From NCBI RefSeq assembly GCF_036655075.1, contig NZ_JAVVQU010000004.1, forward strand, positions 1-64,000: a stretch of 64,000 nucleotides of DNA, in the 5' to 3' direction. Each line of letters begins with the position of its first letter. The stretch's first letter is position 1. The position numbers were made by a program, and so were the translations under genes. A model generated the notes under the pieces. It was given only the letters and a program-made list of their open reading frames with translations, was not told where the DNA came from and ran no database searches. Source of the stretch: Holtiella sp036655075. GTDB lineage: Bacteria; Bacillota; Clostridia; Lachnospirales; Cellulosilyticaceae. Shown one piece after another: positions 27,322 to 36,888 of the stretch.

Positions 27322-29406
27322 ATGAAAGAGATAAAAAGCTTAATAAGTAGGGTATTAGATGTAGATACGGCCTCAAAATTTGCCATTCACTTAGAAGATA
27401 GAAAGACAGCTCATGACTATTTTGAACTGTCCACTATAGAAAATCAGATACAAGTTAAGGCATCTAATGTGTTAGCTGCGGCATCAGGGGTACATTGGTA
27501 TATGAAGCACTATCTTAATATGAATATTACATGGTGTGGCAGTCAGAAACAGACAAAAGAGCCTTGGCCTGTTATTGATGGAACAGTGTATAAGGAGACG
27601 CCGTATACTTATAAATATTATTTGAATTATTGTACTTATGGGTATTCTATGGTTTTTTGGGACTGGGAAAGATGGGAGCAAGAATTAGATTGGATGGCAC
27701 TAAATGGCATTAATCTAGTGTTGAGTTTAGTGGGACATGAGGAAGTATGGAGACAGACTTTGTTAGAGCTTGGCTACACTAATGAAGAAGCTAAAGCATT
27801 TATTTGTGGGCCAGCCTTTATGCCGTGGCAATGGATGCAAAATATTGAAGGTTGGGGAAGTGAACATACAGACCATTGGTTTAGTGAACGTGTTGCCCTC
27901 GCTAAAAAAATTCATGAACGTATGAAAGAACTAGGAATTACACCTGCTATGCAAGGGTACAGCGGTATGATTCCTAAAAACTTTAAAACAAAATATCAAG
28001 GTAGTCACACATTAGACCAAGGACTATGGTGTGATTTAGACCGACCAGATCTGCTCATTCCAGGAACAGCTATTTTTGAGCAAGTAGCAGAAATATTTTA
28101 CCGTAAACAAAAAGAAATTTTTGAGGTGGAAAGTCACTTCTACTGTACAGATCCATTCCATGAAGGGGGCAATAGAGCAGGGCTAGATATAAAAGATTGC
28201 ATACAGTCCATCCAACAAACTATGCTAGCCCATGATAAGCAGGCTATTTGGGTACTGCAAAGTTGGGGTGAAAATCCTGATGATGTAACTCTTAGTGCTT
28301 TAGATAAATCCCATTCCCTTATTTTAGATTTGTGGTGTGAGTCTGCGCCTACTTGGAAAGCTAGAAAAGGCTTCAATGGTATACCTTGGTTATGGTGTGT
28401 TTTGGGTAACTTTGGTGGAAAAAACGGAATTTATGGAAACTTACAGGCGACGGCTAATGCTCACTTAGAGGCATGTGGGCATCCAGAGTCTGGGCAAATG
28501 TTAGGGATTGGTATGACTATGGAAGGTATAGAAAACAATCCTGTAGTATGGGATTTGCTTTGTGATAGTAGTTGGGACAAAGAAGAAGTTCGACTAGATG
28601 AATGGTTAGAGGCATACATTATAAGAAGATATGGACAACCAACAGAAGCTGCGACTCAAGCTTGGCAACTTTTAAAAGAAAGTATTTATAACTGTACAAG
28701 AAGACAAGAAGGTGGAATGGAAAGTATCTTTTGTGCGCGACCTCGTTTAGATATAGATAGTGTTTCAACATGGGGACCTAAGAATTACTACTATCCTATT
28801 CAAGATGTGGTGCTTGCAAGTGAGTTACTCTTTAAAGGCTATGACATACTAAAGGGTTCAGAAGGTTATTTATATGATATGGTAGATGTCACAAGACAGG
28901 CATTATCTGACTTAGGACGTATACAATATGCCAAATGGGTAGAGGCCTTCAAAATGAGAGATCTAGAAGGTTTTAAAAGAGAAAGCAATAAATTTTTAGA
29001 AATGATTTTCAAAATGGATGAGCTTCTGAGTGCACACCCAGACTTTTTACTAGGAACTTATCTAGCAAATGCTAGAAGTTTAGGACAAACAGAAGCTGAA
29101 CAAGACTACTTAGAGTGGAATGGAAGAACAATTATCACCCTTTGGGCTAATGAGGCGGGGTCTAAATCTCTTAGAGATTATGCGCATCGTCAGTGGGGTG
29201 GGTTGACACAAGACTTCTACTCTAGAAGGTGGAAGAAATACTTTGAAGTACTCCAAGAAGCTTTAATGACGAATATGCTAGAAGTAGAAATAGATTGGTA
29301 TGCTATGGAAGAAGAATGGACAAATAGTCATAATGTTTATCCAATTAAACCAAGGGGTGATTTAAAAGGTATTATAGAGAGTATTCAACAAAACTATTTT
29401 TATTAA
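27322..29406 (+). CDS. GH89 alpha-N-acetylglucosaminidase, cytosolic
   Basis: This homologue of human NAGLU removes terminal alpha-GlcNAc from heparan sulfate, or alpha-1,4-GlcNAc capping gastric-type mucin O-glycans. The 694 residues show the full core: VHWYMKHYLNMNITWCG, then MALNGINLVLSLVGHEEVW. The acid/base is Glu281 in DPFHEGG and the nucleophile Glu401 in GMTMEGIENNP (spacing 120; C. perfringens GH89 E483/E601 is 118). No signal peptide and none of the CBM32 modules of the clostridial secreted enzyme. RBS AGGAGAG, 18 bases after the lyase stop. It ends the tightly packed part of the operon; a palindrome and 227 bases separate it from the sulfatase. Confidence 0.95.
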   Translation: MKEIKSLISRVLDVDTASKFAIHLEDRKTAHDYFELSTIENQIQVKASNVLAAASGVHWYMKHYLNMNITWCGSQKQTKEPWPVIDGTVYKETPYTYKYYLNYCTYGYSMVFWDWERWEQELDWMALNGINLVLSLVGHEEVWRQTLLELGYTNEEAKAFICGPAFMPWQWMQNIEGWGSEHTDHWFSERVALAKKIHERMKELGITPAMQGYSGMIPKNFKTKYQGSHTLDQGLWCDLDRPDLLIPGTAIFEQVAEIFYRKQKEIFEVESHFYCTDPFHEGGNRAGLDIKDCIQSIQQTMLAHDKQAIWVLQSWGENPDDVTLSALDKSHSLILDLWCESAPTWKARKGFNGIPWLWCVLGNFGGKNGIYGNLQATANAHLEACGHPESGQMLGIGMTMEGIENNPVVWDLLCDSSWDKEEVRLDEWLEAYIIRRYGQPTEAATQAWQLLKESIYNCTRRQEGGMESIFCARPRLDIDSVSTWGPKNYYYPIQDVVLASELLFKGYDILKGSEGYLYDMVDVTRQALSDLGRIQYAKWVEAFKMRDLEGFKRESNKFLEMIFKMDELLSAHPDFLLGTYLANARSLGQTEAEQDYLEWNGRTIITLWANEAGSKSLRDYAHRQWGGLTQDFYSRRWKKYFEVLQEALMTNMLEVEIDWYAMEEEWTNSHNVYPIKPRGDLKGIIESIQQNYFY

Positions 29407-29429
29407 ATGTTTTGTTTGAAAGCGGGGTG

Positions 29430-29447
29430 TTGGATTATATAATCCAA
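29430..29447. promoter_or_regulatory. Perfect 18-bp palindrome between GH89 and the sulfatase
   Basis: TTGGATTAT-ATAATCCAA is a perfect palindrome with no loop and no T tract, so it looks more like an operator than a terminator. It lies 187 bases before the sulfatase start. I see nothing else definite in 29407-29633. Confidence 0.45.
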
Positions 29448-29633
29448 TATATTTAGAGTTAGATGGAGGTTAGCTTGTAAGATGATTAACTTAAATGATA
29501 ATGGTGTTCATATATTGCAAAAATGTATGCATAGCCTATGTAAATGAAGATAGAGGTTTAGTTAAGCGAAAATAGTGCATCAACTGTTTTTGTGAATAGG
29601 TAGGACTGCTATAAAAAGAAGATAAGGAAGAGG

Positions 29634-31136
29634 ATGGAAATGAAAAAGCCAAATATTGTTGTTATTATTTCAGATGATCATGGACATTGGGCATTAGGTT
29701 GTGCGGGGAACAAAGAACTTCAAACACCTCATTTAGATCGTATTGCACAAGGTGGAATTCGCTTTGAGAACCTATTTTGTGCATCTCCGGTATGTTCTCC
29801 GGCAAGGGCATCCTTATTTACAGGTAAAATTCCTTCGCAACATGGAGTGCATGACTGGATTAGCAAAGGACATGCAAATGAATCGGATGCGAGTGAGGCT
29901 CTTTTGCAAGAAATGTATAAAGAGAAGGTTGAAACTAAGTTTTCGTGGATTACACAGCAATTAAAAGGGGATCATGCAATTAACTATTTAGAAGGCCACA
30001 CATGTTTCACAGAGATTTTGACTAAGATAGGCTATACTTGTGGTTTAAGTGGGAAGTGGCACCTAGGTGATAGTGCAACACCACAATTAGGATTTAGTTA
30101 CTGGCAAACTATTGCCTTAGGTGGGGACCATTATTACAATGCAGCAGTACTTAAAGATGGCAAGTTCGACATTTTGCCAGAAGGTAAATATCTGACAGAT
30201 CATATTACAGATAAAGCTATGGATTTTTTAGAAACACAAAAGAACAAAGAAGAACCATTTTACTTAAGTGTACATTATACTGCGCCACATGCACCTTGGG
30301 ATAAGTCTGAGCATCCAGAAGAATTTTATAGTCTCTATGAAAATTGTCCATTTGAATCCGTAGAAGATGAGGAAGGGCATCCATGGGGGCCATATCATTC
30401 ACATACAAAAGAACAAATGAAACAAGCTAAGGAATATAGTTTAAGAGGGTATTATGCTGCTATTTCAGCTATGGATAAAGGGATTGGGGAAATTCTAGAT
30501 TATTTAGATGAACAAGGTTTAGCAGAGGATACCATTATCTTCTTTACAGGGGATAATGGTATGAGTGTTGGTCAACACGGCATCATTGGAAAAGGTAATG
30601 GAACTTTTCCAATGAATATGTATGATACAGCTGTAAAAGTGCCAGGGCTTTTAAGATATCCAAGGGGTATTAAAGGAGGGCAAGTAAAGGATGAACTTGT
30701 CAGTCACTATGATATTATGCCAACCTTATTAGATTACCTTCAAGTGGATCACAACATTGACTTGGCCGAACTACCGGGCAGAAGTTTCTTACCTGTATTA
30801 AAAAGTGAAGAGCCCGTAGATCAAGGGGAAATTATCATTATGGATGAATATGGCCCAACACGAATGATTCGTACAAAAGAATGGAAGTATATTCATCGTT
30901 ATCCCTATGGAGATCATGAACTCTACGACCTTAAAAATGACCCACAAGAAAAGATTAACCTAGTGAAGTCTCCAGAGCATCGAGCTAAGCGAGAAGAGTT
31001 GTTGGCAAGACTAGAAACTTGGTACTATAAATATGCAGATCCAAAAGTAGATGGCAAGGGCGAGCCTGTCAAAGGAAATGGACAACTTGAAAAATGTGGT
31101 ATTTATAAAAAGGGTAAGACTGTGTTTACACAATAA
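29634..31136 (+). CDS. Type I sulfatase (Cys-type formylglycine), cytosolic
   Basis: An alkaline-phosphatase-fold sulfatase of 500 residues. PNIVVIISDDHG gives the metal-binding Asp pair. The active-site consensus CSPARASLFTG carries Cys54, to be oxidised to formylglycine. Downstream are SGKWHLGD, the metal site FFTGDNG and the C-terminal YDLKNDPQEKINL. Being cytosolic, it needs an anaerobic radical SAM maturase (anSME), which is not in the window. Context suggests 6-O- or N-sulfate of glucosamine, or sulfated Gal/GlcNAc of mucin; the subfamily is not assignable. ATGs at 29634 and 29640 share one ribosome site (GGAAGAGG); the second has better spacing. Confidence 0.93.
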   Translation: MEMKKPNIVVIISDDHGHWALGCAGNKELQTPHLDRIAQGGIRFENLFCASPVCSPARASLFTGKIPSQHGVHDWISKGHANESDASEALLQEMYKEKVETKFSWITQQLKGDHAINYLEGHTCFTEILTKIGYTCGLSGKWHLGDSATPQLGFSYWQTIALGGDHYYNAAVLKDGKFDILPEGKYLTDHITDKAMDFLETQKNKEEPFYLSVHYTAPHAPWDKSEHPEEFYSLYENCPFESVEDEEGHPWGPYHSHTKEQMKQAKEYSLRGYYAAISAMDKGIGEILDYLDEQGLAEDTIIFFTGDNGMSVGQHGIIGKGNGTFPMNMYDTAVKVPGLLRYPRGIKGGQVKDELVSHYDIMPTLLDYLQVDHNIDLAELPGRSFLPVLKSEEPVDQGEIIIMDEYGPTRMIRTKEWKYIHRYPYGDHELYDLKNDPQEKINLVKSPEHRAKREELLARLETWYYKYADPKVDGKGEPVKGNGQLEKCGIYKKGKTVFTQ

Positions 31137-31170
31137 TAAAATGGCTAAAGAAGTAAGATAAAAGAGAAAT

Positions 31171-31219
31171 CAAAATAAAAGGTACAAAACCATTTCGGGT
31201 TTTGTGCCTTTTGTTTTGA
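31171..31219. terminator. Bidirectional terminator between sulfatase and Gfo/Idh gene
   Basis: AAAAGGTACAAAACC (31177-31191) pairs with GGTTTTGTGCCTTTT (31198-31212) with one wobble, flanked by caaaat and gttttg. Confidence 0.85.
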
Positions 31220-31236
31220 TCTATAGGTACTAGGTG

Positions 31237-32487
31237 TTAATAAAGTTCATCACATACATAACTTAAGCAATATTTACTAGCAGGTTCTTCTTCCCGCACC
31301 ATCCATCTTCCATTAGTAAAATCAGGGATTGCAATAGGTTGACTGCCAAGGGCAATGGATTGCTCAGATAGAGTGCTGATACACATCCAAGAAGCTATGT
31401 CGTATACATCGATAGGTACTTCAGTACCGGCTTTTGCACATTCGAAGAATGCTTTAAGAACAAGCCAGTCCATGCCACCATGTCCACCTTGTACACCTTC
31501 TTTAAGAAATTGTTTCCAAAGTGGGTGGTCGTATTGCTCTCTATATTTTTCTACATTGTTCCATTGTTCTTGCCACTTGAAGTCATAGGCATTATGTTCT
31601 CCATCTAAGAAGAGAGACATATTGTCTTCCATAAAGATAGCTTTTGTACCTTGTACTTGGAAGCCTCTAGAGTAAGCACGAGGAAGTGTTGTATCTAAAG
31701 TAATGACAATGGTTTCACCATGTACACATTTGATCATGGTTGTGATGACGTCACCTTGCTCAAAATGTGTATGCATAAGTTCAGTATCGTCAGATTTATG
31801 CTGTTGAATGAAAGCATTCATGCCTCTTGCCTTAGAAGACATAGAAGTAAGAGAAAGCATGCGGTTGCCTCTGTTAATGTCTAAAACTTTGGCAATAGGA
31901 CCAATTTCGTGAGTTGGATAGTTTTCACAGTTGCGGTTTGCATAGTTGACTAAGCGGTAATGCCTATTTTCTTTTCCATAGCCTATTTCACTTCTAAGAT
32001 CGTGACGGTAGCCGCCTTGACAGTGAACAACTTCTCCAAAGATACCTTTTTTCACCATGTTAAGTGCCATAAGTTCTTCACGGCCATAACAGCAGTTTTC
32101 AAGCATCATACAAGGTACACCTGTTTTTTCGTAAGCTTTAACAAGATCCCAACATTCTTCGATAGAGTAAGCGCCACCTACTTCTAAGCCAACATATTTA
32201 CCCGCTTCCATGGCTTCGATGGCGATTTGAATATGGCCCATCCAAGCACTTGTAATAACAACGGCATCTACTTCAGGCATTGCTAAAATCTCTTTGTAGT
32301 TTGTTGTAGCGACAGGCGTATTACCATGCGTTTCTTGGATTCTATTTGCTGCACCTTCTGCACGGTCAGAATAGGTATCACATACTGCTATGACATTGAT
32401 ATCATTCATGTGTAAAATAACGCCATCGAGAAGGCCACATCCTCTAGCGCCTGCACCAATTAATCCGATATTAAGAGTAGTTTTCAT
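31237..32487 (-). CDS. Gfo/Idh/MocA family protein, GH109-like (putative alpha-N-acetylgalactosaminidase)
   Basis: A 416-residue NAD-binding protein with N-terminal Rossmann motif GLIGAGARGCGLL and the oxidoreductase-fold C-terminal domain. The middle closely follows GH109, enzymes that cleave alpha-GalNAc (blood group A) by an NAD-dependent elimination: MLENCCYGREELMALNMV, GGYRHDLR, then NRNCENYPTHEIGPIAKVLDINRGNR with the conserved YPTH histidine. Many Gfo/Idh/MocA proteins look similar without being glycosidases, so the activity is inferred. Context supports it: fucosidases, GH110 and sialidase are nearby, so GalNAc removal would complete A/B/H dismantling. No signal peptide. It follows the GH123-like gene by 12 bases in a leftward operon. 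Confidence 0.72.
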   Translation of the reverse strand: MKTTLNIGLIGAGARGCGLLDGVILHMNDINVIAVCDTYSDRAEGAANRIQETHGNTPVATTNYKEILAMPEVDAVVITSAWMGHIQIAIEAMEAGKYVGLEVGGAYSIEECWDLVKAYEKTGVPCMMLENCCYGREELMALNMVKKGIFGEVVHCQGGYRHDLRSEIGYGKENRHYRLVNYANRNCENYPTHEIGPIAKVLDINRGNRMLSLTSMSSKARGMNAFIQQHKSDDTELMHTHFEQGDVITTMIKCVHGETIVITLDTTLPRAYSRGFQVQGTKAIFMEDNMSLFLDGEHNAYDFKWQEQWNNVEKYREQYDHPLWKQFLKEGVQGGHGGMDWLVLKAFFECAKAGTEVPIDVYDIASWMCISTLSEQSIALGSQPIAIPDFTNGRWMVREEEPASKYCLSYVCDELY

Positions 32488-32499
32488 GGTTAAATTCCT

Positions 32500-34152
32500 T
32501 TAATTTGTAAGGTGTTTTGAAATTTCTTTGTTAAGAGTACTTCTAAAGTCTAAAAGATAAGTAGCATCATGAGGGTAGCTTGAGAAAGTAATAGGAGTCT
32601 CAAGAGAAGCTTCCATAAGCCTTAACACATGATCTTTAGAAGTGAGTGAAGCAAGGAGCTGCATCGCACGTAAGTCGTAAAGAGCTTCTGTAAACACTTT
32701 AAGTCTAATAGACTCTACAGGTCCATTTGCTCCAGGGTAAACTAAGAAAGCATCACCAGAAGGAAAGGCTGAACCTGCATCAGTTACGCAGTAAGGATTA
32801 ATAGCTTCTTTAGAGAATTGTGAGTTATAGAAGTTATAGCCCCATTGTAAGAAACCTGCGATATCATATTTAAATAGTTGTAAGCCGATGATTCGGTTGC
32901 GGAAGCTTGGAAGTGCCATAAAACGATTGCTTACTTGATCTGCTTGCGCACAACAGTAGTATGTCCAAAGAGTTGGTACGCCTGCATCAATAAAGGCATG
33001 AACATGGTCGTTGCTTGGAATTGGATGTTTAAGCGCACCTGTTTGGTAGAATTCTAAGTTAGAAAGCGCATCAATAATAGGATAATTTTCTAAATGTTTT
33101 TCTACTAGACTACAAGCAAATTTGTAGTTTTCTAATTGATCTAAACCAGGTTCGTCAGAAAGATGGAAGTAACATTTATCTTTGAGGTCATGAGCTTCAA
33201 GGTAGGTAGTAAGTTGTGGTAAAAATGTGTCTAAGAATACTTTGTAAGATGGATCTTTAGCTAATGTATCCCAACCAAAGATTTGAGTCATTTGACCCTC
33301 TACAGTAGCCATGATTTTAGGAATAGCAAAAGCACCCCATTGAGTGAAAAGATGTGACATTTCAAAGTACTCAATCCCTACACGTTGAGCAATTTCAATC
33401 CAGCGACCTAATTTGTCAAAGTTAAAGCTATACTCACCGTTGTTTACAGTTACATCAATAAGTTGAACAGTAAGACGTTCACCGCCTATTTCAGTATCTA
33501 AAGGAGGTGTAAATAGAGGAGTTAAGATCATGTTGATACCATGTTTGCTCGCTGTGTGCATAAAGGATTCAACAAGTTCCCAATATCTTTCAGAGAATAC
33601 ATCCACTTGATAGAAGTTAGCTATGCAGTCGGTATGGAACCATTCGGTATGTACAAGTGTTTGTTTTGGAAGTGCGGCATCTATAACTTCTAAGTTGAAA
33701 GTTTGGCGGCTTACTTCTGTACCGCTTGCATCTTTAAGTACAATAGTAATAGGATGGTTACCTGCAGGAAGTTCTGTAGAACCGTCTACTTCAAACCATA
33801 GACTACGCCATTGGTTAGGTAAAATTTTAATTTTGTTTTCTTTTAATGGTTCAAGTACATCAGGAAGTAGACCTGGCATACTTGTAAGGTAATCTTGGTC
33901 AGGGTTTGGTGGACTTGGATAGTTAGAAGGTACAAGACCAACAGATTTAATGGTAATAGCAGTTGCAAGAGGAGAGTCCACGTAAATAGTAACGGGACCT
34001 CTCCAGAGCCAAGCGTGTTCTGTGCTTTGATAAGCAATTTGGAAGTTGAAAGACTCATTTTTTAAAATAGATGGTTGTTCTACAAATGTAGAAACAGGTT
34101 GTTGGGTAGGTAAAACTTTTTCTAAAGATGAAAGCAAGATTGTAGATAACAT
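32500..34152 (-). CDS. DUF4091 / GH123-like putative beta-N-acetylgalactosaminidase
   Basis: This 550-residue protein has an N-terminal beta-sandwich (~1-165) and a TIM barrel with an Asp-Glu pair in CYFHLSDEPGLD, the catalytic pair of GH123 enzymes that use substrate assistance by the N-acetyl group. A C-terminal DUF4091 module follows (IAGFLQWGYNFYN ... GDAFLVYPG ... ESIRLKVFTEALYDLRAM). GH123 removes beta-GalNAc from glycosphingolipid-type or related glycans; whether this member is a true GH123 needs testing. No signal peptide. RBS AAGGAGA is upstream of 34152. First gene of a two-gene leftward operon with the GH109-like gene, divergent from GH29-B. Confidence 0.75.
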   Translation of the reverse strand: MLSTILLSSLEKVLPTQQPVSTFVEQPSILKNESFNFQIAYQSTEHAWLWRGPVTIYVDSPLATAITIKSVGLVPSNYPSPPNPDQDYLTSMPGLLPDVLEPLKENKIKILPNQWRSLWFEVDGSTELPAGNHPITIVLKDASGTEVSRQTFNLEVIDAALPKQTLVHTEWFHTDCIANFYQVDVFSERYWELVESFMHTASKHGINMILTPLFTPPLDTEIGGERLTVQLIDVTVNNGEYSFNFDKLGRWIEIAQRVGIEYFEMSHLFTQWGAFAIPKIMATVEGQMTQIFGWDTLAKDPSYKVFLDTFLPQLTTYLEAHDLKDKCYFHLSDEPGLDQLENYKFACSLVEKHLENYPIIDALSNLEFYQTGALKHPIPSNDHVHAFIDAGVPTLWTYYCCAQADQVSNRFMALPSFRNRIIGLQLFKYDIAGFLQWGYNFYNSQFSKEAINPYCVTDAGSAFPSGDAFLVYPGANGPVESIRLKVFTEALYDLRAMQLLASLTSKDHVLRLMEASLETPITFSSYPHDATYLLDFRSTLNKEISKHLTN

Positions 34153-34346
34153 ATAAAAGTATCTCCTTAATATCTTTTTTAGTTGTACAAAATTTATAAT
34201 AATAGCTTATCTTGATTATAATCGTATAAAAATTAAGCGTCAATAAAAAAATAGGCAAAAAAATATTAAAAACATAAAAATTTTTACTGTTTTTTTATTG
34301 GAATCATAGTAAAATAGAAATAACACACATTCTAGGAGGTAAGAAA

Positions 34347-35777
34347 ATGTTACAAAATACACTATTAGAGCGCTTGGTAAGTACAGTACCTACTCAAAGA
34401 CACCTTGATTGGCACGAACTAGAATTTTATGCATTTATTCATTTTGGAATTAATAACTTTTATGATCGTGAGTGGGGGAATGGTAAAGAAGATCCAGCTA
34501 AGTTTGATCCTTCTGAACTAGATACAGATCAATGGGTACAAACTATTAAAAGTGCTGGAATGAAAGCAGTTATTTTAACTTGTAAACATCATGATGGATT
34601 CTGCTTATGGCCAAGTGCATATACCGAGTTTAGTATCAAAAGCAGTCCTTATCAAAAGGGTAAAGGTGACATTGTTAAGGCCTTATCTGAGTCTTGTCAA
34701 AAATATGATATGAAATTTGGTGTATATCTTTCACCATGGGATCAAAATAATGAAGCCTATGGAGATTCAGAAAGATATGATGACTATTTCATCAAACAGA
34801 TGACAGAGCTTTTAACTAATTATGGCCCTATTTTTAGCGTGTGGTTTGATGGAGCATGTGGAGAAGGTCCGAATGGTAAAAAACAAATTTATGATTGGAA
34901 AAGATACTATGCATGTATCCGTGAGCTTCAACCCAATGCAGTTATTAACATTTCAGGACCAGACATTAGATGGTGTGGTAATGAGGCAGGACATTGCAGA
35001 ACATCTGAATGGAATGTTGTGCCAAGTCGTTTGGCAGATACGAGTTATGTGGCAGAAAACTCACAACAAGCAGATGATGAAGCCTTTAGAGAAAGACCTA
35101 TTACGTCTTTAGACGAAGATCTAGGTAGTCAAGAAGTATTAAAAGATGAGAAAGACTTTATTTGGTATCCTGCTGAAGTGGACACATCTATTCGTCCGGG
35201 TTGGTTCTACCATAAACATGAAGATGACCAAGTAAAGAGTTTAGAAAAACTTTTAGAAATTTACTACAACTCTGTAGGTGGCAATGCTTCTTTACTTCTC
35301 AATATTCCAGTAGATAATAGAGGGCTTATTCATGAAAATGATGCAAAACGTTTAGCTGAGCTTGGTCAGTATATTCAAGCAGCATTTGCATCAAATGTAG
35401 CACCAACAAGTAAAGTAAGTTCAAATTGTGAGACACAAGAAGCTTATGCAGTGGAAAATGTCTTAACACAAGATACCACATATTTCAAGCCAGCAACGAA
35501 TCAAGCACAAGTTACTTTAAGCTTTGAATTTGATAAAGCTTATGTGATTAATCACGTTGTTTTACAAGAACAACTTACAGAAAGTCAACGTATTGAAAGT
35601 TTTGAAGTTTGGGCAGAGCAAAAGGGTCAAATGGAGAAAGTCTATACAAGTACAGTAGTAGGTTCAAGACGTATTTGTAAATTTGATGCTGTTACAACAG
35701 AAAAAATTGAAGTGCGTATTACAGATTCAAGAATCTACCCTACACTTAAATTTGTAGGAATCTATGAAGCAAACTAA
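34347..35777 (+). CDS. GH29 alpha-L-fucosidase, subfamily B (1,3/1,4-specific type), cytosolic
   Basis: A retaining fucosidase of 476 residues. The barrel opens HELEFYAFIHFGINNFYDREWG and CKHHDGFCLWPSAYTEFS. The nucleophile is Asp168 in VWFDGACGEG. The likely acid/base is Glu277 in PAEVDTSIRPGWFYH, a subfamily-B hallmark; such enzymes prefer branched Lewis-type alpha-1,3/1,4-fucose. GNASLLLNIPVDNRG ends the barrel. A C-terminal beta-sandwich (~370-476) resembles an F5/8 or CBM32 module. No signal peptide. RBS AGGAGG before 34347. It starts a four-gene rightward operon (GH29-B, GH18, GH29-A, transglutaminase-like) that ends at a hairpin near 40850. Confidence 0.94.
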   Translation: MLQNTLLERLVSTVPTQRHLDWHELEFYAFIHFGINNFYDREWGNGKEDPAKFDPSELDTDQWVQTIKSAGMKAVILTCKHHDGFCLWPSAYTEFSIKSSPYQKGKGDIVKALSESCQKYDMKFGVYLSPWDQNNEAYGDSERYDDYFIKQMTELLTNYGPIFSVWFDGACGEGPNGKKQIYDWKRYYACIRELQPNAVINISGPDIRWCGNEAGHCRTSEWNVVPSRLADTSYVAENSQQADDEAFRERPITSLDEDLGSQEVLKDEKDFIWYPAEVDTSIRPGWFYHKHEDDQVKSLEKLLEIYYNSVGGNASLLLNIPVDNRGLIHENDAKRLAELGQYIQAAFASNVAPTSKVSSNCETQEAYAVENVLTQDTTYFKPATNQAQVTLSFEFDKAYVINHVVLQEQLTESQRIESFEVWAEQKGQMEKVYTSTVVGSRRICKFDAVTTEKIEVRITDSRIYPTLKFVGIYEAN

Positions 35778-35829
35778 TAATAAGAAGACAGTAAATTAAC
35801 TAGAAGACAATGACGGGGGAATAATTACA

Positions 35830-36855
35830 GTGAGTTTAAACAAAGAAAAATTAATCGGATATGTCCACACACAAGATTTAAAGACGGTAACAAATGAGGA
35901 TGCAAGAAATTTAGACATTATTAACATTGCTTTTGGACACATTCAAAATGACCTTATCGTATGGGGAACTTTTGATGTTGTAGAGCAAATGGAACGTTTA
36001 AAAGAACTTAATCCAACACTTAAATTTGTTCTATCTATAGGTGGATGGAGTGCTGGTGGATTTTCTGAAGCAGCAGAGACTGAAGGTAGTAGAAAATCTG
36101 TTGCAAACAGTGCATTAAAATGGATTACAGAGTATGGATTAGATGGGATTGACTTAGACTGGGAGTATCCATCTTATACAGTGGCAGGTATTAAAGGCTG
36201 TAGAGAAGACAAACAAAACTTTACACTTTTACTGAAAGAAATTAGAGAAACGCTTGATACAGTAGATACTTCCTATATGCTAACGATTGCAGCAGGAGGA
36301 GGAAAGTACTATTTAAAAGGTGTAGAAATGGCTGAGGCTATTAAATACTTAGACTATGTACAGTTAATGACTTACGATTTAAGAGGTGGTTTCCAAGTGC
36401 TTACTGGACACCATACTAACTTATATCCTTCAGAACTTGATTTGTTTGATTTTAGTACAGCTGAGGCAGTAGATGACTTTATGCAAGCAGGTGTGCCAGC
36501 AGATAAGATTGTAATAGGAGTAGCCTTCTATAGTAGAATGTGGAAAGGTGTGCCAGATGTGGATCATGGCTTCTTGCAAATGGCGCAAACAGTAGGGACA
36601 TATGGACCAAGCTATTGCAAACTTGTAAACGAATATGTTAACAAAAATGGTTTTATAAGATATTGGGATGATGTAGCTAAAGCACCTTATTTATTTAATG
36701 GAGATACTTTTATTTCTTATGATGATGCAGAATCTATTCATCATAAAATAGCGTATATGAAAGAAAAGAAATTAGCAGGGATTATGTACTGGGAATACTG
36801 CACAGATACAACAAGAACCTTAACAGGTGTAATGAGACACGAAATTGAGCAATAG
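35830..36855 (+). CDS. GH18 glycosidase (chitinase / endo-beta-N-acetylglucosaminidase type), cytosolic
   Basis: This compact single-domain GH18 enzyme has 341 residues. The signature DGIDLDWEYP carries the DxxDxDxE motif with acid Glu112. Preceding FVLSIGGWSAGGFSE and following YVQLMTYDLRG and GIMYWEYCTD are the other conserved strands. GH18 hydrolyses beta-1,4-GlcNAc linkages by substrate assistance, either in chitin or in the chitobiose core of N-glycans. Between two fucosidases and a PNGase-like gene, and with no signal peptide or chitin-binding module, an N-glycan or glycopeptide role is more likely than chitin, but this is inference. Start is GTG at 35830 with GGGGG nine bases upstream. 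Confidence 0.92.
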   Translation: MSLNKEKLIGYVHTQDLKTVTNEDARNLDIINIAFGHIQNDLIVWGTFDVVEQMERLKELNPTLKFVLSIGGWSAGGFSEAAETEGSRKSVANSALKWITEYGLDGIDLDWEYPSYTVAGIKGCREDKQNFTLLLKEIRETLDTVDTSYMLTIAAGGGKYYLKGVEMAEAIKYLDYVQLMTYDLRGGFQVLTGHHTNLYPSELDLFDFSTAEAVDDFMQAGVPADKIVIGVAFYSRMWKGVPDVDHGFLQMAQTVGTYGPSYCKLVNEYVNKNGFIRYWDDVAKAPYLFNGDTFISYDDAESIHHKIAYMKEKKLAGIMYWEYCTDTTRTLTGVMRHEIEQ

Positions 36856-36888
36856 GTAATAAATGATTTTAATAAGGAGAATAAGACA

